A stretch of 37,350 nt of DNA, taken from assembly GCA_023382975.1 (NCBI GenBank), contig JAHDXO010000059.1, positions 1 through 37,350 on the forward strand. Reading direction: 5' to 3'. A model generated the notes under the pieces. It made no database searches. It was not told the origin of the DNA and saw only the letters and a program-made list of their open reading frames with translations. How positions within the stretch are numbered: the stretch's first letter is position 1; each line of letters starts with the position of its first letter. Position numbers and translations under genes: made by a program. Positions 27,625 through 34,899 of this stretch are shown here, piece after piece. Origin of the DNA: Pirellulaceae bacterium (GTDB lineage: Bacteria; Planctomycetota; Planctomycetia; Pirellulales; Pirellulaceae).

Positions 27625-29637
27625 ATGGATGCGATCCTCAACCAGCGCGAGCCGTTTCGGGAGCCACTGGGCGACGACGCGCTGCGGCAGATCGATCAAT
27701 GGATCGAGCAGATCGCTCAAGTTTCGCCGTCCGAGGTTTCCGAGCCGGAGTTCTACTCGCTGCTGCTGGACCGCGCCGTGGGAGCGGGAGCCGCCCTTGG
27801 CGGTTTCGTCTGGTCCGTCGAAGACTCCGCAGGCTTTCGCGTTCTGGCGGAAAAGCAGTTGTCCGCAGCCGCCTCGTTTTCCGAGGCAGCGATTCGTCAG
27901 CAGCACGATCGATTTCTGGCGAGCGTTTGCGGTCTCGATCAGGCTCGCTGGATCGCGACGCCCTCCAGCGACGGGCAGCGATGGTTGGCGGGCGTCGACG
28001 GGCGACTGTTCGCCTGCGCGGTTCGCAGCGATCGGCGGGCGATTCGAGTCATCGAGATTTTGCAACGAACCGAGCTTTCCGCGGACGGCTGCCGAGGCTA
28101 CGCGGCGCTGCTGGAGACCTTGTCCGAGGTAGCCAGCGGTTTTCAACAGAAGCGGCAGATCCAGGAACTGCGGGCGAGTCAGGCGTTCTCGAAACAGACC
28201 GAGGATTTTGTCGCCCGGATCCACGAGACACTGGACGCGGAGACCGTCGTCTGCCGGGTCGCGAACGAGGGCAAACGTTTGGCCGGCTGCGACCGGCTTG
28301 CCGTGCTGGTGCGGCGCCGCAGCGGCTTTCGCGTCGCAGCGGTCAGCGGCCTGGACCGGCCGGAACCTCGCGCCAATTCGGTGCAGCACCTGCAGATGCT
28401 GGCCGGAATGGTCGCAGCGATGGACGAACCGTTGTGGTACGACGGATCGGAAAGCGACTTGGCCCCGAGGTTGGAAGCGGCGGTCTGCAGCTACCTGGAC
28501 TTGTCCCATGCCCGCTCGCTCGTCGTCGTTCCGTTGAGCGGTCCCGGCGAGCCCGAGACGCATTTCAGACCGCCAAGCATCGGCGTGTTGGTGTTCGAGA
28601 CGTTTGATGCCCGACCGCTGGACGATGCCTATCGGCAACGCATCTCGATCGTCGCGCGGCACAGTCGGTCGGCGCTGACAAACGCGGAGCAGTACAGCCG
28701 CTTGCCGCTGGTCGGATGGTTGGCGGCCATGGCTGGCTGGACCGAGCGTGGGCGTCACCGCTGGCTGGCGGCGACCGCCGTACTGATGGTCGCGGCCATC
28801 GCCGCCGCGTGTTGGATCCCCGCCGATCTGGACGTCGTTTGCCAAGGCAAGTCGCAACCCGCCCGTCGCCGCCACGTGTTCGCGCCGGTCGACGGCCAAG
28901 TGATTCGGATCGCGGTGCAGCACGGAGAACAAGTTGCGGAGGACCAAACGCTGGTCGAATTGGACAGTCCCGAATTGGCATTCGAGACCACTCGCATCCT
29001 GGGCGAGCTTCAGACGGTCGAAAAACAGTTGTCCTCGCTGCAATCGACTCGGCTGGGCTCGTCCCCGACCACGGCGGCCCAGCGCGACGAAGCCTCGCGG
29101 ATGGCTGCCGAGCAGCAGCGGCTCGAAGCGGTCGCCCGGTCGCTGATGCAGCAGCGCGAACTGCTGGAACAGCAGCGTCAGCGTCTGCGAGTCGATGCGC
29201 CGATCAACGGCCAAGTGTTGACTTGGCAGGTGACCGAGCGTCTGCAGGCCCGGCCGGTTCAGCGCGGCCAGGTGTTGATGACCATCGGCGACACCGGCGG
29301 ACCTTGGATCTTAGAGTTGCGGGTATCCGACAAGGACATTCAGATCGTGCGCGCGGCACAAGACGAACTGGGTCCGGAACTGGATGTCACCTACATGCTG
29401 GCTTCGAACCCCGGGACGAATCACCGCGCGAGGCTGGACACCCTGTCGCTGCTGATCGAGCCGGACATGGACCAGCGTTTGTCCGCGCTGGCGACCGCGG
29501 GAATCGCTTCGGAGGAACAGCCCGAACTGCGTCCCGGCGCCGGTGTCACGGCGCGAATTCACTGCGGGCAGCGCGCGGTGGGCTACGTCTGGCTCCGGGA
29601 CTTGATCGCCACCGTGCGGCGATGGTTGTTCGTGTGA
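27625..29637 (+). CDS. GAF domain fused to HlyD-type membrane fusion protein
   Basis: This protein of about 670 residues combines sensing and secretion parts. The N-terminal 190 residues are soluble and unrecognised. A GAF domain spans about 200-360 (DAETVVCRVANEGKRLAGCDRLAVL, RSLVVVPLSG, GVLVFE). One membrane segment is at 378-398 (AATAVLMVAAIAAACWIP). A biotinyl/lipoyl-like half follows (VDGQVIRIAVQHGEQVAEDQTLVELDSPEL), then a coiled-coil hairpin rich in Gln and a second half (APINGQVLTWQV). A beta-barrel tail completes the adaptor. HlyD adaptors bridge an inner-membrane exporter to the outer membrane. In planctomycetes such GAF-HlyD proteins often sit next to an HlyD/M50 partner, but none is adjacent here. 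ATG 27625 has AAGGGA upstream. Confidence 0.85.
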   Translation: MDAILNQREPFREPLGDDALRQIDQWIEQIAQVSPSEVSEPEFYSLLLDRAVGAGAALGGFVWSVEDSAGFRVLAEKQLSAAASFSEAAIRQQHDRFLASVCGLDQARWIATPSSDGQRWLAGVDGRLFACAVRSDRRAIRVIEILQRTELSADGCRGYAALLETLSEVASGFQQKRQIQELRASQAFSKQTEDFVARIHETLDAETVVCRVANEGKRLAGCDRLAVLVRRRSGFRVAAVSGLDRPEPRANSVQHLQMLAGMVAAMDEPLWYDGSESDLAPRLEAAVCSYLDLSHARSLVVVPLSGPGEPETHFRPPSIGVLVFETFDARPLDDAYRQRISIVARHSRSALTNAEQYSRLPLVGWLAAMAGWTERGRHRWLAATAVLMVAAIAAACWIPADLDVVCQGKSQPARRRHVFAPVDGQVIRIAVQHGEQVAEDQTLVELDSPELAFETTRILGELQTVEKQLSSLQSTRLGSSPTTAAQRDEASRMAAEQQRLEAVARSLMQQRELLEQQRQRLRVDAPINGQVLTWQVTERLQARPVQRGQVLMTIGDTGGPWILELRVSDKDIQIVRAAQDELGPELDVTYMLASNPGTNHRARLDTLSLLIEPDMDQRLSALATAGIASEEQPELRPGAGVTARIHCGQRAVGYVWLRDLIATVRRWLFV

Positions 29638-29688
29638 GATTCCCATCGCGAGGCTCTCGCTCGGGCTGCGTCGCGATGATGTTGACGA

Positions 29689-29715
29689 GACCCGCGTCCG
29701 GCGCCCGCGGGCCAC
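29689..29715 (+). repeat. Copy of the 27-base GACCCGCG..GGGCCAC dispersed repeat
   Basis: This 27-base sequence differs at one base (T to C) from the core of the 51-bp tandem units at 6041-6200. Its last base is the first base of the complemented stop codon of the secreted protein gene on the minus strand, so the repeat abuts the end of that gene exactly. Confidence 0.75.
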
Positions 29716-31517
29716 TAGTCGGCCGCAGGTTCGACGTTTCGTATCCGGCCTCGGGGCGTGAGGCCTGCCGAGCGGATCGGTTCGGTCAATTCCGCCACGC
29801 ACAGGTTGCCGGCTTCGTCCCGCACTTCCATCCTCAGGTAGAACTGGTCGGGCACCCGCGAGTCGACTCGCCAATGGTACCGCCCCGTGTTCGGCAGTCC
29901 CGACGCGACCGTCGTCCACGGCCCCTGGCTGCGGTCGCTGAACAGCAGCGTGATGGGCCGCGCTCCGAATCCCGAGTCGGTCGCGGTCCAGCGGATGTCC
30001 AGATGCCCGGCGTACTGGTCCTTGCCGTAGGCCGCCGAGGTGATTTCCGCGACGGGAGTGGTCGTGTCGACGCCGACCCAGAGATCCGCCGGATCGCCGT
30101 TTCGAGGCGACTGGCTTGTGAGCCCGTTTTTGCCGACGATCACGATGCGGAATCCGTAGATCCCTTCTTCGGCAACTTCGACCAGCATCGGGCTCTCGAG
30201 ATCTTCGTCGGACGTCCAAAGCGTCCAGTCTCGCCCTCCGTTCCGCGTCACCCAAAGCTCGACCTTCTCGACGCCCTGAGGTCCAACGGCGTCGATCGAG
30301 TAATCCAGGTTGAAACGCTTGGCGTTGGTCATCCGCGGCCGTTCGCCCGCTGGCATATCGGTCGAAGTCTCCGCGGGACGATCGTCGGTCAGCGGAGCGT
30401 AGGCGGTGCCCGTTCCGTCGGCCGTATCGCCTCGGCCAACCGCCGCTTGGCCGTCATTCGACGCCCGGTCCGTTTGCGATCGGGCGCTGGCGACCGCCTC
30501 GCGAGCGACGGGCGAACCGGTGGGGCCGGAGCTGGGATGGTACTGGACCGACGAAGGTTGCCAGGATTGACTCTCCGGGTTCTGACTGGGCCAAGCGTTC
30601 GCGCCGGTCGCCGCACCGGTCGCCGCGGCGGTCGCCGGTGGGCGAGCTTCGCCCGACGGCGGGGGCGGCAGGACCAGATTCGCCTGTTGCTGGTCAGGAT
30701 CCGCAGGCGGAAGGCCGTGACGAGCAAACGGATCGGCGGGAACGTCGGTGGTTGTCCGCGGCGCCGGTGCCGCGCCGAATGCGGACGCGATGGTCAGCGG
30801 CAGAAACAACCGCCGGGTCAATTCCGCGACATTGTCCGCCGAATCCCTCGCTTCCAGCCGGAACGACACGAGCGTCGAGCCGCGCTCCGGCTGGAACCGC
30901 GTCTCGCCGCGCAACGTCCGCCGCAGGGCGTCCGCCGCGGGACGCTCGGTCTCCAACGGCTTCCAAGCCTGTCCCGGATTCGTCTGGTAGTTCAGCGCCA
31001 GCTTCTCCGGCACCAGCGCCTCGTCGTGCGCCTCCCAAACCACGTGAACCATTCCGCCCGGTTCGGATTTCGCTTCGAGCGTCAGTCGAGGCGGCTGCGT
31101 ATCCACGACAATCTTCAACTGCGGGCCCAGCCCCGCGGCGTTGGGCGAGGCCGCGCCGGCGGCCACCAACTGGGACGTGAACCAGTATTCCCCGTCCCGG
31201 GCGGCTCGGAATACGAACTGCTTCTGCGTCGTAGGCTGGCGGGCGTACACGTCCCAGGTCGCCCCGAGATCGCCGGATGCGTACAAGATCACATCGACCG
31301 GCGTGGGAGAGTTCTGGTTGACGGCGAAGGGAATGGCGAACGTGTCCTGGCGGTGGAAGACCAAGGGAACCGCCGGGCTGGGCGCATCCATCGGCCGACG
31401 GGCCGCATTGGCCGTCCTGGGAAACGGTTCGTTTTCCGGCGATGGCGCTGAGTCCTCGGCCCTGGCGGCGGCCGCCATCAGCAACAGCAGCGCCATGCCA
31501 AGCACTTGAGCCTTCAT
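29715..31517 (-). CDS. Secreted multi-domain beta-sandwich protein, hypothetical
   Basis: This 600-residue protein is unrecognised at the family level. A signal peptide (MKAQVLGMALLLLMAAAARAED, cut after ARA) is followed by several Ig/fibronectin-like beta segments with a recurring theme of Trp and DxxGN turns. Examples are LYASGDLGATWDVYA, VHVVWEAHDEALVPEK, LWVTRNGGRDWTLW, LDIRWTATDSGFGARP and EVRDEAGNLCVAELTE. A Pro/Ala/Thr/Gln-rich linker separates the first two from the last two. It may be an envelope or matrix protein. ATG 31517 is preceded by AGGGGGG at about nine bases. It converges with the GAF-HlyD gene 77 bases away. Confidence 0.75.
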   Translation of the reverse strand: MKAQVLGMALLLLMAAAARAEDSAPSPENEPFPRTANAARRPMDAPSPAVPLVFHRQDTFAIPFAVNQNSPTPVDVILYASGDLGATWDVYARQPTTQKQFVFRAARDGEYWFTSQLVAAGAASPNAAGLGPQLKIVVDTQPPRLTLEAKSEPGGMVHVVWEAHDEALVPEKLALNYQTNPGQAWKPLETERPAADALRRTLRGETRFQPERGSTLVSFRLEARDSADNVAELTRRLFLPLTIASAFGAAPAPRTTTDVPADPFARHGLPPADPDQQQANLVLPPPPSGEARPPATAAATGAATGANAWPSQNPESQSWQPSSVQYHPSSGPTGSPVAREAVASARSQTDRASNDGQAAVGRGDTADGTGTAYAPLTDDRPAETSTDMPAGERPRMTNAKRFNLDYSIDAVGPQGVEKVELWVTRNGGRDWTLWTSDEDLESPMLVEVAEEGIYGFRIVIVGKNGLTSQSPRNGDPADLWVGVDTTTPVAEITSAAYGKDQYAGHLDIRWTATDSGFGARPITLLFSDRSQGPWTTVASGLPNTGRYHWRVDSRVPDQFYLRMEVRDEAGNLCVAELTEPIRSAGLTPRGRIRNVEPAAD

Positions 31518-31820
31518 ACCATACCCCCCTGGTCAGCATACAGGCATTTCTGCGCACGGCGTAGCGTATTTACCCTATCGGTCCCGGCCCGCGGCCAGCT
31601 TGAATCCGGTTGCCCAGGAACCCGAAGGAAACGATTGTGCTCAGAAATCGCTTCGGGGCGTCCGTCCGGTAGGCAGCCCGCCGGAAGTGGCCCACTGCGG
31701 CGCGGTGGCCGGTCTGTGGCCGAGCCGCAGCCCTCCGCACGCAATTCTTCGTCGCCACCCGAGCTCGCCTCGGTGGCGTGGACTTAACGGCGGAAACGCT
31801 GCTCGCAGTCCACAGATGTC
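31518..31820. other. Intergenic with hairpin, no gene
   Basis: No coding frame is convincing. CGCCACCCGAG and CTCGGTGGCG (31755-31780) form a hairpin with one bulged base, followed by TGGACTTAA. A related element occurs near 34051-34080, where TTAAGTCCAC precedes the same GAGCTCGCCTCGGTGG core. Confidence 0.5.
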
Positions 31821-32129
31821 GCCCCGCAGGGGCCGGAACAAATCAGCCCAGGGCAACGCCCTGGGTTGCGGAGACCATAGAATCCGATCGCCCTGAAAGG
31901 CAACGCCGTGAAGCATTTTCTGACGCGGAAAATGGCCTACGAACGGATCGTAGCCGAATTCGTGAGAATTCGGAATGCTCGCAAATCATCCGAATTCTCA
32001 CGAATTCGGCTACGAAAATGCTTCTCGGCGTTGCCTGAAAGGGCAGGACAACAGGTGGCGTCGGCGGCCTGTGCCGCCCTTTCAGGGCTCATGAGGGATA
32101 TTTCCCACCTCAACCCAGGGCGTTGCCCT
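31821..32129. repeat. Mirror-symmetric hairpin repeat, copy A (interrupted)
   Basis: The repeat is a series of small GC hairpins: GCCCCGCAGGGGC, CCCAGGGCAACGCCCTGGG, GCCCTGAAAGGGC, GCCCTTTCAGGGC and CCCAGGGCGTTGCCCT. The later ones are reverse complements of the earlier ones, so the unit is a long imperfect inverted repeat. Copy A is interrupted by a 133-bp MITE-like element at 31901-32033 and is cut at its right end by the IS at 32130. Apart from these, its sequence equals copy B at 33820-33986 over the shared part. Confidence 0.85.
31901..32033. mobile_element. 133-bp MITE-like element with 9-bp target duplication
   Basis: Comparison with the uninterrupted copy B shows an exact insertion flanked by CCTGAAAGG (31892-31900 and 32034-32042); copy B has this once, at 33862-33870. 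The ends are 20-base inverted repeats, caacgccgtgaagcattttc at left and its complement at right, matching at 19 of 20. Inside, a perfect 25-base inverted pair (31950-31974 and 31989-32013) surrounds a 14-base loop. There is no coding capacity, so a transposase would act from elsewhere. Its ends do not resemble those of the neighbouring IS. Confidence 0.85.
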
Positions 32130-33819
32130 CATCGTTACACACAAATTCCGCGTGCTCGATTGCCAGGCGGCGTGGTGCGAAACGTGCGCCATGCCTCGGC
32201 GTAGTCCATCATCCGCTGCATCCCGATCCACATCGTCTTGGGACCAGGAGGCCCATCATGCTTTCTCCCCAAGTGGCCGCCAAGCATGGCGATCTTCAAG
32301 ACCATCGTGCCCAAGCTGGGCGCCTTCTTGGGCGGTTCCACCTTTTCGACAATCATGTACACGCTCTTCCATTCGTCTTCCGTCAGCACGACGTCACAGG
32401 GCATATCAGGGCACGTCCGCCCCAACATCATCACGTACAGCACCCGCCAAGCGATGATCATGTAACAGGTCAAGCAGGCCTTGTAACGCTCCGCTGATTC
32501 GAACTGTCGCTCCTCCACCTTGCATCCGCTCTTCAAGACGCGAAAGTAGATCTCGATTTGCCAACGGCAGCAGTAATACTGAATCACCAAGCAGATATCA
32601 GCGGACGAGTCGATCGGCAGACTCGTCAAAAGCAGCCACTCGATCGGCTCCTCGCCTTGGGGAGGGGCGACTTCTCGCACCAAGATCGCGTTCACTTCCA
32701 CGTCCGGGAGTTGCACGCCGCGCCGAGCGGGGGCTCTCAGCGTGACACGACTGGCCTGAACGGTCACGGTCGTCGTTCGTGCAGAACGGGGCTGCTTCCG
32801 TTTGCGGTCGTCCTTACTTTGCGGTTGGTTTTTCGAAACATCCACCTCCAAGGTCTGAACCACCCTCGACGCAGCTACCGCGGTCCAAAGTCTCTGCAAA
32901 TTCGGGTTATCGTTGATCGATGAAAGACTCCGATTCTGGCAGGCACGCACAATCCAATCCGCCGGGGGCGTCCCGTCGTCACCACCCGCGACAGCCTCTG
33001 CAAAACACTCGTAAATGTCGCCTTCGCTATCGGAGATGCAAACGATGCGGGTCTGGGGCACTTCGGCGGCCACGGCACAGGCTTCCCGATATCCCTGCAA
33101 CCAACGGAAGCTCTCCTTGTCTTCGATGTGCCTGCTTTTGCGTTTTGTCTGCTTGCCTCGCTCTCCAAGCTTCTTGTTCTCTTCAAACTCTTCGGAGTCG
33201 CGCGCCCAAATGTCAACGTGGACCACCCCCAGAGGAATTCGATCCGGCGTGACGGCAAGCATCGCATGATCGTAGAATCCCAGATGCGATTGATCGCTCA
33301 GCGGTCCGGCTCCCTCCATCTGTTGTTCCGGGCGGGTGACATCGATCTCCGTCGTATCCTGAATCAACAACACGACGTCCTGTTGCTCGATCCGCTTCAG
33401 GGTTGCCGTGCGATGAGGGTACAAGATGCTCTCTTCATCGACGCGATCGCTCGCGAAGAACCGGTACGCTGCCTGGGTCTCCGTCCAGCCATTACAAGCC
33501 GTAGGAATACTGACCGACGGCTTTCGGCTGAGGGTATCCAAAAGCACGTGGTAACGCCGATCGAGTCGTTCGTCGCCGATGTCCGAGGATGCCAGTTCTT
33601 CCATAACCCAGGCTTGCATGATGTCACTCCTTTGACCAAAGTCGCAGCTCTGGCTTCCATTGCCGAGCTCATCTCCGCCACAAGATAGTCTGCCGACGCT
33701 CCATCACCAACCGCAATCACCTTCCGCCCCGTTTGCCATCCAGCCGCAAACCCCGCTGTTTGCGCCAGCTTCGCTGCTACGCCAGTGCCCGCGGATTCGC
33801 CAAAATGTGTGTAACGATG
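32130..33819 (-). mobile_element. IS4-family (IS50-like) insertion sequence, 1690 bp
   Basis: The element carries one transposase gene and ends in perfect 14-base inverted repeats, CATCGTTACACACA at 32130-32143 and its complement at 33806-33819. The next 19 bases on each side are also inverted copies of each other, because each belongs to a hairpin of the surrounding host repeat. No clean direct target duplication is present. A 200-base leader upstream of the transposase has an open minus-strand frame reading through AAKLAQTAGFAAGWQTGRKV, which I cannot assign. Confidence 0.85.
32135..33619 (-). CDS. IS4-family transposase, IS50/Tn5 group
   Basis: This 494-residue DDE transposase appears intact. 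The N-terminus (LGDxR-type segment SDIGDERLDRR, then SIPTACNGWTETQAAYRFF) matches the Tn5 DNA-binding domain. Catalytic residues are the Asp in QDTTEIDV, the Asp in ISDSEGDIYE and the Glu in WQIEIYFRVLKSG, which is the YREK-type signature of IS4 elements. The stretch AILVREVAPPQGEEPIEWLL closely follows the Tn5 pattern. ATG 33619 has AAAGGAG at about seven bases. The TAA stop lies inside the left inverted repeat. With complete catalytic residues and intact ends the element may still be active. Confidence 0.93.
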   Translation of the reverse strand: MQAWVMEELASSDIGDERLDRRYHVLLDTLSRKPSVSIPTACNGWTETQAAYRFFASDRVDEESILYPHRTATLKRIEQQDVVLLIQDTTEIDVTRPEQQMEGAGPLSDQSHLGFYDHAMLAVTPDRIPLGVVHVDIWARDSEEFEENKKLGERGKQTKRKSRHIEDKESFRWLQGYREACAVAAEVPQTRIVCISDSEGDIYECFAEAVAGGDDGTPPADWIVRACQNRSLSSINDNPNLQRLWTAVAASRVVQTLEVDVSKNQPQSKDDRKRKQPRSARTTTVTVQASRVTLRAPARRGVQLPDVEVNAILVREVAPPQGEEPIEWLLLTSLPIDSSADICLVIQYYCCRWQIEIYFRVLKSGCKVEERQFESAERYKACLTCYMIIAWRVLYVMMLGRTCPDMPCDVVLTEDEWKSVYMIVEKVEPPKKAPSLGTMVLKIAMLGGHLGRKHDGPPGPKTMWIGMQRMMDYAEAWRTFRTTPPGNRARGICV

Positions 33820-33986
33820 AGGGCAACGCCCTGGGTTGCGGAGACCATAGAATCCGATCGCCCTGAAAGGGCAGGACAACAGGTGGCGTCGGCGGCCTGT
33901 GCCGCCCTTTCAGGGCTCATGAGGGATATTTCCCACCTCAACCCAGGGCGTTGCCCTGGGCTGGTATGTCGCTGCCCCTTCGGGGC
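33820..33986. repeat. Mirror-symmetric hairpin repeat, copy B
   Basis: This copy lacks the MITE-like insertion and has the intact right half, ending with CCCAGGGCGTTGCCCTGGG and GCCCCTTCGGGGC (33974-33986). Its left end is cut by the IS and begins at AGGGCAACGCCCT. It serves as the empty site that defines the MITE insertion in copy A. Confidence 0.85.
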
Positions 33987-34245
33987 GAACAATGTCGCAA
34001 CTTTCGGCGGCTTTGAATCGGAATAACGCGAATCGAGGCTGCCGATGAACTTAAGTCCACACCAGAGCTCGCCTCGGTGGTTCTACGCCTGACGGCTACA
34101 GATAGCCGCCAGACAGGCTTCCGCCGAGACGATTTCGGCGGGGATGCCATGCGGAATTGTGCTTCTCCGCGATTCGCCAAGATGTTCACAGCAGGTGATC
34201 GGAGACTCGCGCCGAGCGCTGGTAGATTTCTTCGTGCGGGCTGCG
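33987..34245. other. Intergenic with hairpins, no gene
   Basis: No coding frame is convincing. TTAAGTCCAC followed by GAGCTCGCCTCGGTGG (about 34051-34080) repeats the element at 31755-31788. CCGCCGA and TCGGCGG (34121-34141) form a seven-pair stem resembling the core of the 66-bp repeats at 281-443. CGAGACGATTTCG occurs twice, at 34125 and 34279. Confidence 0.45.
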
Positions 34246-34251
34246 TATAAC
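34223..34251 (+). promoter_or_regulatory. Weak candidate promoter for the ABM-type gene
   Basis: TATAAC at 34246-34251 is a good -10 box, but the -35 position 17 bases upstream reads only TAGATT. The leader would be about 100 bases. Confidence 0.25.
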
Positions 34252-34356
34252 GGGGACACAACGCCCGGATTGTCCGGACGAGACGATTTCGTTCGATCGC
34301 CCCCGCGGAGCCGACGGCCCGCCAGGGCAGCAACCTCAACCAGGGAGTATCCACTC

Positions 34357-34719
34357 ATGCACGATCCCGACCATGTGGTCAGCATCCACCCTTACTTCAA
34401 GGTCCATCCGGGCAAACTGGACGAGTTCAAGGCGTCGCTGGCCGCGTTCCTCGAAAGGACCGCGACCGAGAAGAACAACCTGTACTACGATTTCACCATC
34501 CGCGGCGACGAGGTCTTCTGCCGCGAAGCCTACGTCGGCGCGGAAGGGCTGCTGGAACACCTCGCCAATGTCGGACTGTTGCTCGGGCCTCTGATGCAAC
34601 TGGCCGAACTGACGCGGATCGAGGTGCATGGCCCGGCGGCGGAACTCGACAAACTCCAGGAACCGTTGGCCGGAATGAACCCGGTTTACTACACCTACCT
34701 GTTTGGCGTGAAGCGATAG
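34357..34719 (+). CDS. Small ABM-fold (antibiotic biosynthesis monooxygenase-like) protein
   Basis: This 120-residue cytoplasmic protein resembles the dimeric alpha+beta barrel ABM family, which includes quinol monooxygenases (YgiN) and heme-degrading enzymes. The usual pattern is visible: VSIHPYFKVHPGKLDEFKAS, an acid/aromatic helix and strand (NNLYYDFTIRGDEVFCREAY), then GLLEHLANVGLLLGPLMQLAE. The function within the family cannot be told. ATG 34357 is preceded by AGGGAG at about 11 bases; the open frame upstream looks non-coding. A hybrid kinase gene follows 115 bases later on the same strand. CCCGC-TTC-GCGGG (34744-34756) in the gap could be a weak terminator. Confidence 0.75.
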   Translation: MHDPDHVVSIHPYFKVHPGKLDEFKASLAAFLERTATEKNNLYYDFTIRGDEVFCREAYVGAEGLLEHLANVGLLLGPLMQLAELTRIEVHGPAAELDKLQEPLAGMNPVYYTYLFGVKR

Positions 34720-34768
34720 ATTCGCGGTCTTTCGCCGGAAATCCCCGCTTCGCGGGTTGACGGATGAC

Positions 34769-34899
34769 AGGAGGCCCTCAAAATGCCTTTGTCGAGTCCT
34801 GTCTCCGCACCGAATCCCAAACGCGTGTCCATCCATGATCGATCTTCAGGCGGTCTTCGATCTGCTTCCGCAGTTGGTCTATCTCAAGGACCGCGATGA
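34769..34899 (+). other. Strong ribosome site and 38-codon leader ORF overlapping the kinase start
   Basis: AGGAGG (34769-34774) lies eight bases before ATG 34783. That ATG opens a 38-codon frame (MPLSSPVSAPNPKR...) ending at TGA 34897-34899. The frame overlaps the start of the kinase gene (ATG 34835), which has no Shine-Dalgarno of its own and is in another frame. It could be a coupling leader peptide, or a sign of a one-base error in the sequence. Confidence 0.35.

Noticed and set aside
31901..32033. MITE-like element as a product of the neighbouring IS
   Set aside because: Its ends (CAACGCCGTG) do not match the IS ends (CATCGTTACACACA), so mobilisation by that transposase is not supported.
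33397..33879. 160-codon minus-strand frame across the IS right end
   Set aside because: It overlaps the transposase start in another frame and runs through the IS end into the host repeat. Part of it reads protein-like but matches nothing I recognise.
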